Assembly: GCA_039028975.1 (NCBI GenBank)
Contig: JBCCHB010000044.1
Coordinates: 38,582 to 102,581 of the forward strand
Reading direction: 5' to 3'
DNA from: JAHBNG01 sp039028975
GTDB lineage: Bacteria > Chloroflexota > Anaerolineae > Caldilineales > Caldilineaceae
DNA length: 64,000 bases
Positions within the stretch are counted from its first letter, which is position 1. The number at the start of each line of letters is the position of its first letter. The notes under the pieces were generated by a model. That model made no database searches. It was not told the DNA's origin and saw only the letters and a program-made list of their open reading frames with translations. Positions 27,700 through 35,874 of this stretch are shown piece after piece. The translations under genes were made by a program, and so were the position numbers.

Positions 27700-28143
27700 A
27701 TGTATCATTTGATCAGCATATTGCTAAGTGAACCGGATCTGATTCTTGAAACGGATCCCCTAAACGAGGTCTTGTCTCTCTGGAAGAATCATGGTGTGCA
27801 AAGCGCCATGATTCTTGATCGCGTGAGCATTCAAAATATGGTTCATTTCTATACAGATGCAGTGACGCGTCAGTTTCAGCCCTCGCCTCAGGTAGAGGAA
27901 GGACTTGGTGATCTATCAATTTTATTTGATGCACCTGAGCCCTCCGACTCTGAACCCGAAGGCAGCGGCACCCACCGCATGATATTGGCAATTGTCAACT
28001 GTACAGCTGACGAGGTCAAGACATTACTTGATGCAACAGAACGATTAACCCAAAAGAGAGTACGAAGCCAACGAGATTTAATGTTCGTCTTTCCTCTAGT
28101 CCACGTACGCGGCTTTCCTGGAGTTGAATCAGGCGAGATATAA
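27700..28143 (+). CDS. Unrecognised protein of the nitrate cluster, possibly P-II/ferredoxin-like fold
   Basis: A 147-residue soluble protein. It begins MYHLISILLSEPDLILETDPLNEVLSLW; a hydrophobic strand is followed by a helix, and the same pattern returns near residue 90 (MILAIVNCTADEVKTLLDATERLT), ending in a further strand (LMFVFPLVHVRGF). This beta-alpha-beta-beta-alpha-beta order fits a ferredoxin-like fold such as P-II or ACT sensor domains, but I see no family signature. It lies between nasA and the siroheme gene, three bases before the latter, so it is cotranscribed. A regulatory or accessory role in nitrate assimilation is inferred from position only. Confidence 0.5.
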   Translation: MYHLISILLSEPDLILETDPLNEVLSLWKNHGVQSAMILDRVSIQNMVHFYTDAVTRQFQPSPQVEEGLGDLSILFDAPEPSDSEPEGSGTHRMILAIVNCTADEVKTLLDATERLTQKRVRSQRDLMFVFPLVHVRGFPGVESGEI

Positions 28144-28146
28144 CCG

Positions 28147-28887
28147 ATGAAAACATATCCCATCAATTTAGTCTTAACTGATTGCCTTGTCATCTTAATC
28201 GGTGCCAAGGGCGAGATCGTTCATAAAATTTCTGATCTGCTTGCGGTTGGTGCCCAAGTTCGAGTCATTGCCCCAAGTGCAGAAGATGAGGTCAAATATC
28301 AGGCGGCCTTAGGCACCATTGAATGGCTACCCCGCTCTTATGTACGTGGCGACCTGGCTGGTGCTACCATGGTCATTGCGTGCACCAATGATCCGTGGGT
28401 TCACCAACAGGTCTGGGAAGAAGGGCGCGCCAATAATCAACTGGTGAATGTGATGGATGTGCTAGAGCAGTGCAACTTTCATGCCGCATCCCTGATCCGC
28501 CGAGATCAGCTCACGATTGCAATCGGTACAGGCGGTGCAGCCCCGGCGTTGGCCGTCCGCATTCGAGAGAGATTGGAACAAGAACTGGGTGAAGAGATAG
28601 GCCGCTTCTTACAGCTCTGTAGCGCCATACGAACACCCCTTGCGAAACGCCTACCCAGCTTAGACGAACGCCGCCGTAAGTGGTACCAACTCGTCGACTC
28701 TGACGTTATTCCACTCTTAAAAACAGGTCAAGAAGTCTCTGCTTGTAGCCGTATGGTGGAGATTATGGGAACTGCTCCCTGCCAGGGCCACAATGGTGCT
28801 TGCCAGGTTGTTAACGGCCCACGTTGCCAAGCAGAATGCCCTATTGTTGCCTCCTTGCTTTGCAGGTCAGAAGCTATCGTAACCTGA
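28147..28887 (+). CDS. Precorrin-2 dehydrogenase / siroheme synthase (CysG N-domain type)
   Basis: Predicted product of 246 residues resembling SirC/Met8p/CysG-B, which oxidises precorrin-2 to sirohydrochlorin with NAD and may insert iron. Support: YPINLVLTDCLVILIGAKGEIVHKISDLL, AQVRVIAPSA, then VIACTNDPWVHQQVWEEGR, NVMDVLEQCNFHAASLIRRDQLTIAIGTGGAAPALAVRIRERLE. The nucleotide-binding glycine motif is altered (GAKGEIVHK instead of GGGxVAxRK). The protein carries an unusual cysteine-rich tail (residues about 200-243, seven or eight Cys) that typical members lack and that could bind metal or Fe-S. It supplies siroheme for NirB. Confidence 0.82.
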   Translation: MKTYPINLVLTDCLVILIGAKGEIVHKISDLLAVGAQVRVIAPSAEDEVKYQAALGTIEWLPRSYVRGDLAGATMVIACTNDPWVHQQVWEEGRANNQLVNVMDVLEQCNFHAASLIRRDQLTIAIGTGGAAPALAVRIRERLEQELGEEIGRFLQLCSAIRTPLAKRLPSLDERRRKWYQLVDSDVIPLLKTGQEVSACSRMVEIMGTAPCQGHNGACQVVNGPRCQAECPIVASLLCRSEAIVT

Positions 28888-29118
28888 TTCAACAAAATAC
28901 CACTCACCTATCTCCGCTTTCCAACTTCACGCTACTCTACTCGTACGCCTGTACGCCTACATCCCCTCAACACACATTGTTTTTTCGCGCTCAAGAACCA
29001 CGAAGAATTCTCACCACCTAAAACAAATTTGCTTCACTCCCAACCCTCACCACTACACGAAAAAAATCTTGCGCTCCAACACATTTTTTCTGCCAGAATC
29101 TGTGATTGGATCCGAGTA
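28888..29118. other. Intergenic, pyrimidine-rich
   Basis: Region after the siroheme gene with no recognised gene. Confidence 0.4.
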
Positions 29119-29232
29119 CTGCCCTGTAAATAACAAAGATGAAAAGATTAGAAAGATAAAGAATCTGCGTAATCTTCTAATCTTTGTTCGATTTACATTC
29201 TTCTGTGGTGCATGTCGTTGCATGGTAGCTAC
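29119..29232 (+). repeat. Dispersed hairpin repeat R2, copy 1
   Basis: Similar over about 115 bases to 38319-38432 and, on the opposite strand, to 41221-41302. Internal imperfect inverted repeat: aaaagattagaaagat against aatcttctaatctttg. It starts ctgccct and ends tagctac; all copies share caaagat, gaatctg and ctgtggtgca. Confidence 0.7.
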
Positions 29233-29233
29233 A

Positions 29234-29276
29234 ACGGATTACGATAGGATCGATGAAAAAGATCCTGCTAATCCGT
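29234..29276. repeat. Inverted repeat upstream of galE
   Basis: Arms acggattacgataggatc and gatcctgctaatccgt pair with a small bulge and a ~9-base loop. It adjoins repeat R2. Confidence 0.5.
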
Positions 29277-29685
29277 CTGAAGCCGTGTCCTTTCTTCAAG
29301 GCAGTATGTCATCACCATAGAATATGCAAGAGCGAGCAAATTCGGATGACTATTGTTCAAATCTGTGATGCTAGCATAATGATCCGAAGGAACTCTATGC
29401 ATCTGAGAGATAGATAAAGTATACTTTCTTTTTCGCTCATCAGCCGAAAGTGTGCAGCTTGGCACTTTCATGGTCTAATTGAAGTTGATCTGCATACTTT
29501 GCACAGATGAGCCTTCATTTTATTTTTTATTATTCATCATTGCGAACTTAAGAAAATCTGAAATCATCAGTAGATTGCAGTGAAGCAGGTCCGTTTCGTG
29601 TCGCACGTGGGCGTGCTCGTTGAACGGTTGCGTTTGGTTACAGACGTAACATACTCTCTACTGGCTATTGGCAAAGGAGCATATC
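29277..29685. other. Intergenic promoter region of galE
   Basis: About 400 bases upstream of galE with no gene seen. An AAAGGAG ribosome site lies 8 bases before the galE ATG. Confidence 0.45.
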
Positions 29686-30699
29686 ATGCGAATTTTAGTC
29701 ACGGGTGGAGCCGGTTATATCGGTAGCCATACCTGTATCGAACTATTGGAAGCCGAGTATGACTTGACTGTTGTCGACAATTTGAACAACAGCAAGGTGG
29801 AATCACTAAATCGGGTCAAAGAGCTAACCGGCAAAGAGCTAACCTTTATGGAAGTCGATCTATTGGATAGTAACGCACTCTCCTCGGCCTTTGCCCATCA
29901 GCCCATCGATGCAGTGATCCACTTCGCGGCCTTCAAAGCCGTGGGTGAGTCGGTCCAGAAGCCGCTCGAATATTACCAGAATAATGTAGCTGGCACCCTC
30001 AATCTAATGGAAGCCATGCGAAATCATGGGTGTAAAAACCTAGTTTACAGTTCGTCTTGCACCGTTTACGGCGAGCCTCAGCAAGTCCCAATTACCGAGG
30101 AGCACCCGACCTCCGCCGCCGAAAGCCCCTATGGCTGGAGCAAGCTGATGACCGAGCAGGTCATGCGGGACGTCTACGCAAGCGACAATGAGTGGAATAT
30201 TGCTCTCCTGCGCTACTTCAATCCGGTGGGCGCCCATCCCAGCGGGACCATGGGAGAAGATCCCAATGGCATTCCCAACAATCTCATGCCCTACATCACT
30301 CAGGTTGCCATTGGCCGTTTAGAGAAGTTGCGTGTCTTTGGCAATGACTATCCAACGCCCGACGGGACTGGCGTGCGAGATTATATTCATGTGGTTGATT
30401 TGGCTGATGCTCATGTGCGGGCGGTGAAGAAATTGGATAGCAAACCAGGGTTGGTCACCTACAACTTGGGAACAGGGCAAGGCACGAGCGTTCTAGAGGT
30501 GATTGCTGCCTTTGAGCAAGCGACCGGTGTGGAGATTCCCTATGAGATCGTAGAGCGACGAACCGGTGATGTTACCGCGGCCTACGCCGACCCGAGTAAG
30601 GCGGCGCAAGAGTTGGCCTGGGTTGCAGAAAACGATATCTATGATATGTGCCGAGACGGGTGGAAATGGCAGCAGCAGAATCCCCATGGCTATGAATAG
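29686..30699 (+). CDS. galE: UDP-glucose 4-epimerase
   Basis: The 337-residue enzyme interconverts UDP-glucose and UDP-galactose with bound NAD. ATG at 29686 is preferred over an upstream TTG because AAAGGAG precedes it. SDR hallmarks: GGAGYIGSH at the N-terminus for NAD, DLLD, HFAAFKAVGES, YSSSCTVYGEP (catalytic Ser/Thr region), the YGWSK catalytic Tyr-Lys pair, RYFNPVGAHPSG, DGTGVRDYIHVVDLADAH and YNLGTGQG. Length is usual for GalE. It probably serves exopolysaccharide or galactose metabolism. The 3' end overlaps the convergent serine-hydrolase gene by 10 bases. Confidence 0.96.
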   Translation: MRILVTGGAGYIGSHTCIELLEAEYDLTVVDNLNNSKVESLNRVKELTGKELTFMEVDLLDSNALSSAFAHQPIDAVIHFAAFKAVGESVQKPLEYYQNNVAGTLNLMEAMRNHGCKNLVYSSSCTVYGEPQQVPITEEHPTSAAESPYGWSKLMTEQVMRDVYASDNEWNIALLRYFNPVGAHPSGTMGEDPNGIPNNLMPYITQVAIGRLEKLRVFGNDYPTPDGTGVRDYIHVVDLADAHVRAVKKLDSKPGLVTYNLGTGQGTSVLEVIAAFEQATGVEIPYEIVERRTGDVTAAYADPSKAAQELAWVAENDIYDMCRDGWKWQQQNPHGYE

Positions 30700-31811
30700 T
30701 ATATCTGTCTCTCGAAGTCCAGCATAATTTGAATGCCGCGACTATCATAGAAGGGTAGCACTTGAATAAACAAGAGCGCAGCAATCTCCTGTTTCGGGTC
30801 GACCCAGAAGTGGGTGTTATATAGGCCCGACCAGCTATAGCTGCCGGGTGAGCGTCTGCCCTTCTCTGCACTGGTTCTTATTTGAAAACCAAGGCCAAAG
30901 TTGTCCTCTCCAGCATCGAGCGGGAAAGGGTTTGCTAATTCTGGTACAGCTCCGGGCTGCTCTTCCACGACTAAAGCACCAATCTGATTCCTGGTCATCT
31001 TGATGACAGAATCTTCGGCAAGGATTCTCTCTCCATCCATTTGACCCATATTGAGCAGCATTTGAAGAAAGCGGCTGTAATCGTTGATAGTCGTTAGCAG
31101 ACCAATATCGCCGAAGACTTGAGGCTCATAAGGATTGGGATTCTGCTCACAGATAAGGACGTCGTTCACACGTCTGTGAAGCGAAACAAATCGAGGAGCA
31201 TTTTCCGGTTTAAGATGAAATCCCGTATCCTTCATTGCCAGTGGTTTGAAGATACGAGATTCAAGGAAATGGTCCAATGGTTCATGTGTAACCTGTTCAA
31301 TGACATGGCCTAAAATGCGCGTACCTGGGCCATAAGTCCATCGAGCCCCTGGCTCATGTAGAATTGGAGTGGGTAAAGGCAATGGCTTGCCGAGGTTGTT
31401 AAGCGTCCTGTTACAAAAAGGGTAACTTACTCCTGCAGTATGGGTCAGAAGGTGCTGAAGAGTTAGTTGCCGCGAAAGGGGCCGAACCAGATATGGGATA
31501 TCAGAGTCTCCGCTCTCAGCAATTATCTTCACATCCTTGAATTCAGGCAGGTACCGCTCAACCGGGTCGTTAATATCAAGTAAGCCCTCCTCTTGCAATA
31601 TCATGATGGCGACTGAGGTGATCGGTTTGGTCATAGACTTAATTTGAAAAATCGCATCCACTGGCATATCAACGGAATTATGATCGCTTATTCTGCCGAA
31701 GGCACCGCAGTAAAGGGTATCACTACGATTCACAACCTGTGCTACTATGCCGGGAACATCTCCGTTTTCGACTGACTGGTAAAGTAGCGTGTCTAAGTCA
31801 ATCTTATTCAT
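30690..31811 (-). CDS. Serine hydrolase, beta-lactamase family (S12-like)
   Basis: A 373-residue protein with the penicillin-binding/beta-lactamase class C fold: FQIKSMTKPITSVAIMILQEEG holds the S-x-x-K nucleophile motif; LTLQHLLTHTAGVSYPF is typical; RWTYGPGTRILGHVIEQVT carries the Tyr motif; and SGLYNTHFWVDP is the third strand motif. It has no signal peptide, so it is probably a cytosolic esterase or peptidase rather than a true beta-lactamase. It lies three bases after the methyltransferase gene (31815) in the minus direction, and both belong to one unit with the selenoprotein gene upstream. Confidence 0.88.
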   Translation of the reverse strand: MNKIDLDTLLYQSVENGDVPGIVAQVVNRSDTLYCGAFGRISDHNSVDMPVDAIFQIKSMTKPITSVAIMILQEEGLLDINDPVERYLPEFKDVKIIAESGDSDIPYLVRPLSRQLTLQHLLTHTAGVSYPFCNRTLNNLGKPLPLPTPILHEPGARWTYGPGTRILGHVIEQVTHEPLDHFLESRIFKPLAMKDTGFHLKPENAPRFVSLHRRVNDVLICEQNPNPYEPQVFGDIGLLTTINDYSRFLQMLLNMGQMDGERILAEDSVIKMTRNQIGALVVEEQPGAVPELANPFPLDAGEDNFGLGFQIRTSAEKGRRSPGSYSWSGLYNTHFWVDPKQEIAALLFIQVLPFYDSRGIQIMLDFERQIYYS

Positions 31812-31814
31812 GAT

Positions 31815-32540
31815 TCAGCCCTTTTGGGCAACAAACACGCCAAGCCAGAAGTCGCGCCAAAGACAATCAACATGCTGAAAACCAGCTTCAGAAAGATAGT
31901 CCAAATAAGCCCTTGCTGACTCGCACAGATTCCCTTCAGCAGCCTGTTTTTCAGCATCGGCTTTCAGGAACTCTCTCATGGCAATATCGTCCTGTGGATC
32001 TTGTCCTTGAGTAGTCAGTTTTATTCTACCTCGCTCATGACCAATGAGCTGATCAATTGGCTCAGTTGTACCAGCAAGATGATCCGCAAAGACGAAGGCT
32101 CCTCTGGGCGTCAAAACGCTGAGTACCTCTTCAAACAACCGTTGTTTCTGTGCTGCATGGTGAATGGCCATAGAGCTTGTGACGGCATCAAATGACCCGG
32201 TGACGCCGTTGGACCAGTTGGTTTCCGAAAAGTCAAGAGTGTAAAATTGCAGTTGAGCAGCATCACTCATCAACTGCTTTTGGGCAATCTCAAGCATGGT
32301 GGCGGCACCGTCCGTTACATGAATCTCACGAAAATGCTGGGTCGCGAGAATTTTCTGTGTGAACAAGCCGCTACCTGCCCCTAGCTCCAGGAGTTTCCCG
32401 CTGTCCGGCGTTAGCTCTAGTAATATGCGTAGTGTGGCATCCAGCATCCGTTCTTTGCGCTCTGGGTCAAATCCTGTTCGCTTATGGTATGTGTTAGCTC
32501 GTGTCTCTGAGTTGTATGCTTGAATACTGATCGGTTGCAT
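31815..32540 (-). CDS. Class I SAM-dependent methyltransferase
   Basis: This 241-residue Rossmann-fold methyltransferase shows motif I KLLELGAGSGLFTQKIL, post-I IHVTDGAATMLEIAQK, FDAVTSSMAIHH (motif IV region) and the LTPRGAFVFADH post-motif. The substrate is unknown. It is placed between the selenoprotein (6 bases upstream) and the serine hydrolase (3 bases downstream), so the three genes are almost certainly cotranscribed. Confidence 0.88.
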   Translation of the reverse strand: MQPISIQAYNSETRANTYHKRTGFDPERKERMLDATLRILLELTPDSGKLLELGAGSGLFTQKILATQHFREIHVTDGAATMLEIAQKQLMSDAAQLQFYTLDFSETNWSNGVTGSFDAVTSSMAIHHAAQKQRLFEEVLSVLTPRGAFVFADHLAGTTEPIDQLIGHERGRIKLTTQGQDPQDDIAMREFLKADAEKQAAEGNLCESARAYLDYLSEAGFQHVDCLWRDFWLGVFVAQKG

Positions 32541-32546
32541 CAGGGT

Positions 32547-33509
32547 CTATCCCAATCCTGTCTTATATGGACGTGTTAACTCGACAATTGTTCCTGCTTC
32601 CGTTGCATTCTCTAACAAATTAGCAGCAGCTACCATGGTCATCCGCTGGCAGACGATATCATGGGCGGCGCCCAATGGTCTACCCATGGGATAAGGTGTT
32701 AAGACTGTGCGCGGAACCCTCATGGCTTCCAAGCGGGGGCGGAATGCTTGGGTGGCGATAATCACCGTGGGGATGCCTGCTTCTTCTACTAACCGTGCAA
32801 TGTGTCCGACCGACACATGGCAGACGGGTCAGACAGGGACCAGAATCATCCCATCCATGTCCTGCTGGCGAAAGATCTCTACCCACTCAGGCCCGGTCTT
32901 AGAGAGTAGCCGCATTTGGGCCGTGGCACCCACAAAGGAATAGGCTGGCGACAATGCCGTACCAATGATGCCCTCTTCATCCAACTCCAGCATTCGATCG
33001 AGAGGAAGTGCAACATTGTGATCGACCAGGACGCCCTGGATGTCGTATCCGCCGTGCCGAACCTGGAGATGATTGTCATCGGTGTCAAGCGGAATTTCAG
33101 AGAGGGTAGGTGCGCTTTTGAGAAAATCCTGGATGCGCTCTGTAGCCTCTTCTTGGGTCATTTCTTTAACGCCAAATGGCTCTGGATCGTGGCCAACCAC
33201 AAAGTGCCCTGTGGAGGTCAGGAGACCGATTCGGCTCTCACCAATTGGCTTTGACAATGCAGCAAATGGACCTTCATCATAGGTCCACATAGTCGGCTCC
33301 CTGTATCCCTGAATTTGACTATCAACCACATGGTCAATCAACCGATTGATGTCACCATCATCCACGCTCTGGCCAAGCCTTATTAGCAGCCCTTGGAAGA
33401 AATTTGCAGCTTCGTCATCGGAAAAGCTCTTGAGAAATTTGAAGTTCAAATCCGTACGTGATCCGTATGAGAACGAGTCCTTAAACTCTGTAAATGATTC
33501 GTTAGACAA
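32547..33509 (-). CDS. Selenoprotein of the glycine/sarcosine/betaine/proline reductase B family (UGA = Sec)
   Basis: Two adjacent minus-strand frames are in the same frame, separated only by TGA at 32829-32831. Read through, they give one ~320-residue protein with Sec at about residue 227 in GMILVPV-U-PVCHVSVG, a U-x-x-C redox motif. Relatives I recall have VPVC/U-PVCHQSVG at this spot followed by IARLVEEAGIPTV, as here. Such proteins belong to the selenoprotein B component group of glycine/betaine/proline reductases, which use Sec to cleave C-N bonds. Immediately after the UGA lies a perfect 7-bp hairpin with a GGUCG loop at the spacing of known bacterial SECIS elements. SelA/B/C are not in the window, so selenocysteine machinery must lie elsewhere. 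If not translated, the gene is a nonsense pseudogene. Confidence 0.82.
32800..32818 (-). promoter_or_regulatory. Candidate bacterial SECIS hairpin
   Basis: On the minus strand the sequence after the UGA reads 10 bases, then arm ATGTGTC, loop GGTCG, arm GACACAT. The loop begins 18 bases after the UGA and has the GGUC text of the Escherichia coli fdhF SECIS apical loop. SelB binding is inferred from this similarity. Confidence 0.75.
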
Positions 33510-33540
33510 TCTGTTTCTCCTGGTTCATAGGGGGAATATC

Positions 33541-33596
33541 TCCGTGAATCTCTGTGAATCTCCGTGAATCTCTGTGAATCTCCGTGAATCTCTGTG
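33541..33596. repeat. Short tandem repeat, 10-base unit
   Basis: Units tccgtgaatc and tctgtgaatc alternate about five and a half times (period 10, alternation gives 20). It lies upstream of the selenoprotein gene. Confidence 0.85.
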
Positions 33597-33869
33597 TAAT
33601 GGCTGCACAATAGCACAACGAGATCTGTATATTGCCTAGTACAGCACGGCATAAGTAGTTACATAGATAAAACGCATGTGCTGTACTTGAAACAGTCGGG
33701 TGCACGCCATTTGCTATTTGTGTAAGTATTTCCGCCCGACTGTACTAGCGAAGCTGCGCCTCAAACCGACGAGTAGTATCCAGCAAGTCGACAAGTTTGC
33801 AAGTAATACATGATGTTTTCGGCAGCTAAAAACTTGACTCGTTTGTTAAGATTTCCCTATATGAAGATA
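33597..33869. other. Intergenic without recognised features
   Basis: No gene or strong structure seen. Short pieces such as ctagtaca resemble the start of repeat R1. Confidence 0.4.
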
Positions 33870-34026
33870 CCTAGTGCAGTGTACTGTAAGTTATGCAACA
33901 TTCGGATAGGCTATTGGTAGACCGTCCTTGCAGGGCGGTGGACGTCAAGAACCCGTGAGTTTCACTTGGAACAGATCGAGTTCGCCCCCTTCCCGCCCAT
34001 TTTGGGCGGGCTACGTCTAAAATAGC
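33870..34026 (+). repeat. Dispersed two-hairpin repeat R1, copy 2
   Basis: Second copy of the ~160-base element at 14769-14927. The terminal hairpin cccgcccattttgggcggg is perfect here (8-bp arms, 3-base loop). The accgtccttgcagggcggt hairpin is identical in both copies. Compensated stem bases support structure-based conservation. Confidence 0.75.
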
Positions 34027-34200
34027 TTAGGATACAGCAATAGGCATCCTCCACCTGTTGACGGTCAGTTATTTTTCTAGCATAGTCTCACTTGGTAAAG
34101 CGATACTCGGTGCCTGTAAAGTGTATCAGAAATGGGTGGCTGATCCAAGATTGGACAGGTTTTCAGCCGCTCTCCTTCATTTCGATAAGGAATCCACACT

Positions 34201-34761
34201 CATGAGTGCTTTTTACAGCGAAATTTTTCAGCAGCCTCAAGCGCTTCGGGAACAGGCTCAATTTTATGCCCAGTCACAAATACTGGAAGGGGCTGATACG
34301 ATAGTATCTCTCTGGCTGGATGTCGTCGGTTCAGCAGAACACCTCCTCTTTGTGGGCCATGGGCCCCACGCGATAACGGCTCACCAAGCCGCACAAAGTG
34401 TTACCGAATGGGCTAAGATCCCGGTCCAAAGTTACAGTATCGGATCTTATCGTCATGGACGGATTGAAAGTGCTGGCCCAAATTTGGGTGTGGTCATCTT
34501 TGCGGGTTTGGGAGCTGCCCGAGCTTCAGCTTGGGCACTAGCAGAGGAGTTGTCTGAGTATGGTGCCAAGGTGTTGCTTGTTGAGAATGGCCAAACACGC
34601 GGCGTGGGAGAAGCAGCAAAAACCAGCCAGATCACGGATGAGTTTTTATAACCCCTATTCTTGACATATTGCCAGCCCAGCTCTTTGCAGAAGGATTGGC
34701 ACGACATTTAGGCGTTGAAACCAGGTTTCGCCATATTTCCAAGGTTGTGACCAAGCTGTAA
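34201..34761 (+). pseudogene. SIS-domain sugar-isomerase-like gene with a frameshift
   Basis: Start chosen at ATG 34201 (ribosome-site-like AAGGA upstream; the longer frame has no similarity). Residues read MSAFYSEIFQQPQALREQA and LLFVGHGPHAITAHQAAQ, a SIS-domain phosphosugar-binding pattern found in GlmS-like aminotransferase domains and AgaS. After DEFL the frame stops at 34649-34651. The family sequence continues in another frame (PILDILPAQLFAEGLARHLG ... SKVVTKL) to the stop at 34759-34761. A one- or two-base shift near the T-run at about 34640 explains this. The protein is also short compared with full SIS aminotransferase domains. Likely inactive. Confidence 0.65.
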
Positions 34762-35112
34762 AACATAGTGTTGATATCACAGTGCTGAACTTAGATTCTT
34801 GGAACAGCCTTTGCCGAGTTAACCCCTATTGCCGAATACTTTCGTGAACGATTGAGCTACGCTATAATTGGAGTCCTGACGTATAAATGACCAGATAAAG
34901 CTTGTTTCCATGAAGATGGGGATGTCATCTCTTCTCCAAATATTCTCGGCTAAACTAGACACAAGTCGGGACAAAATTTTCTGGCGGCCTATACAGTCAA
35001 TGAGCAATAGTGCATCATATACAACCATCCGAGGAGCATGCTTCGCTCGGATTCAGCCCTGTGTGCGACTCTTGCGGAACTGCGTCAATAAGCAACATTT
35101 AATTTATAGATC
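34762..35112. other. Intergenic with a partial R3 repeat
   Basis: Contains an incomplete R3-like end at 34950-34986 (gggacaaaattttctggcgg). No gene seen. Confidence 0.4.
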
Positions 35113-35134
35113 TCGACCTGCTCGAGCAGGTCGA
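35113..35134. promoter_or_regulatory. Perfect 22-base palindrome upstream of a response regulator
   Basis: The sequence tcgacctgctcgagcaggtcga is fully self-complementary and lies about 45 bases before the start of the LuxR-type regulator. It could be an operator for a dimeric regulator. Confidence 0.5.
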
Positions 35135-35177
35135 AATGAATCTATCAAGTTTACAAAGTATTTAGAGGGGACCCGTT

Positions 35178-35834
35178 TTGATTCGCATCCTGATCATTGA
35201 TAACGTTCGTCTAATATGCGAAGTCATGGCAGCAGCATTAGAGGACGAGGATGATATCGAGATTGTGGGTCTCGCCACCACCTTAGAAGAAGCAGAAACA
35301 CCTCTAGCAAACGCGAAACTAGACCTCGTCCTCATCAGTACGAATCTACCAGATGGCGGTTCTTTGGAGTTAACAGGGAACATTCGACAGGATTTCCCCG
35401 ATACAAAAGTGGTTGTGTTGGGGATGGCGGATACGGAGATCGTCATTATGACCTATATTGAAGCAGGTGCATCAGGCTATGTGTTGAAAGATGCTTCAGT
35501 AGATCGACTCCTACTCAATATTCGAGCTGCATATAACGGTGAAGCGCTGGTCTCGCCTCAAGTTGCGGCAGCCCTGATGGAGCGCGTGGCTGTGCTCACA
35601 CAACACCTAACCGAACTTGGGGTCGATCCCAGCGGATATGAAGAACTAACGGCCAGAGAAAAAGAAGTCCTTGATCTCATTGCCGTGGGCTACAGCAACC
35701 AGGAGATTGCCAATACGCTTACGGTAGAAATCGGGACTGTGAAAAATCATGTTCACAGCATTCTGGACAAGCTTAACGTGAATAGTCGTAAGGACGCTGC
35801 TACGTATCTCACCCTGGTGGATGTAGCTCGATAA
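35178..35834 (+). CDS. NarL/LuxR-family response regulator with atypical receiver
   Basis: A 218-residue protein; TTG start at 35178, with GAGGGG upstream. An N-terminal receiver domain (about 1-120) precedes a C-terminal LuxR helix-turn-helix (about 150-212: ELTAREKEVLDLIAVGYSNQEIANTL ... GTVKNHVHSILDKLNV). In the receiver the usual phospho-acceptor Asp in the LD-x-x-[ML]-D-x-x-[ML]-P pattern is replaced: it reads DLVLISTNLPDGG, with Ser where Asp is expected. The first acidic pocket is IIDN rather than DD. The conserved Lys is in YVLKDAS. It may therefore act without phosphorylation or be an atypical regulator. No sensor kinase adjoins it; a receiver-only protein is encoded convergently next. 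Confidence 0.88.
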   Translation: MIRILIIDNVRLICEVMAAALEDEDDIEIVGLATTLEEAETPLANAKLDLVLISTNLPDGGSLELTGNIRQDFPDTKVVVLGMADTEIVIMTYIEAGASGYVLKDASVDRLLLNIRAAYNGEALVSPQVAAALMERVAVLTQHLTELGVDPSGYEELTAREKEVLDLIAVGYSNQEIANTLTVEIGTVKNHVHSILDKLNVNSRKDAATYLTLVDVAR

Positions 35835-35874
35835 TTGTACTGCGGGCGTCTCGTTAGGAAAATGTCAACAGAAC

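Noticed and set aside
32829..33509. A 226-aa stand-alone protein ending at TGA, and a separate 89-aa gene at 32547-32816
   Set aside because: Both are in one frame, split by a single TGA with a SECIS-like hairpin, and together match one family.
33541..33596. CRISPR-like array
   Set aside because: Units are 10 bases without spacers; the same holds for the 8-base arrays at 43106-43233.
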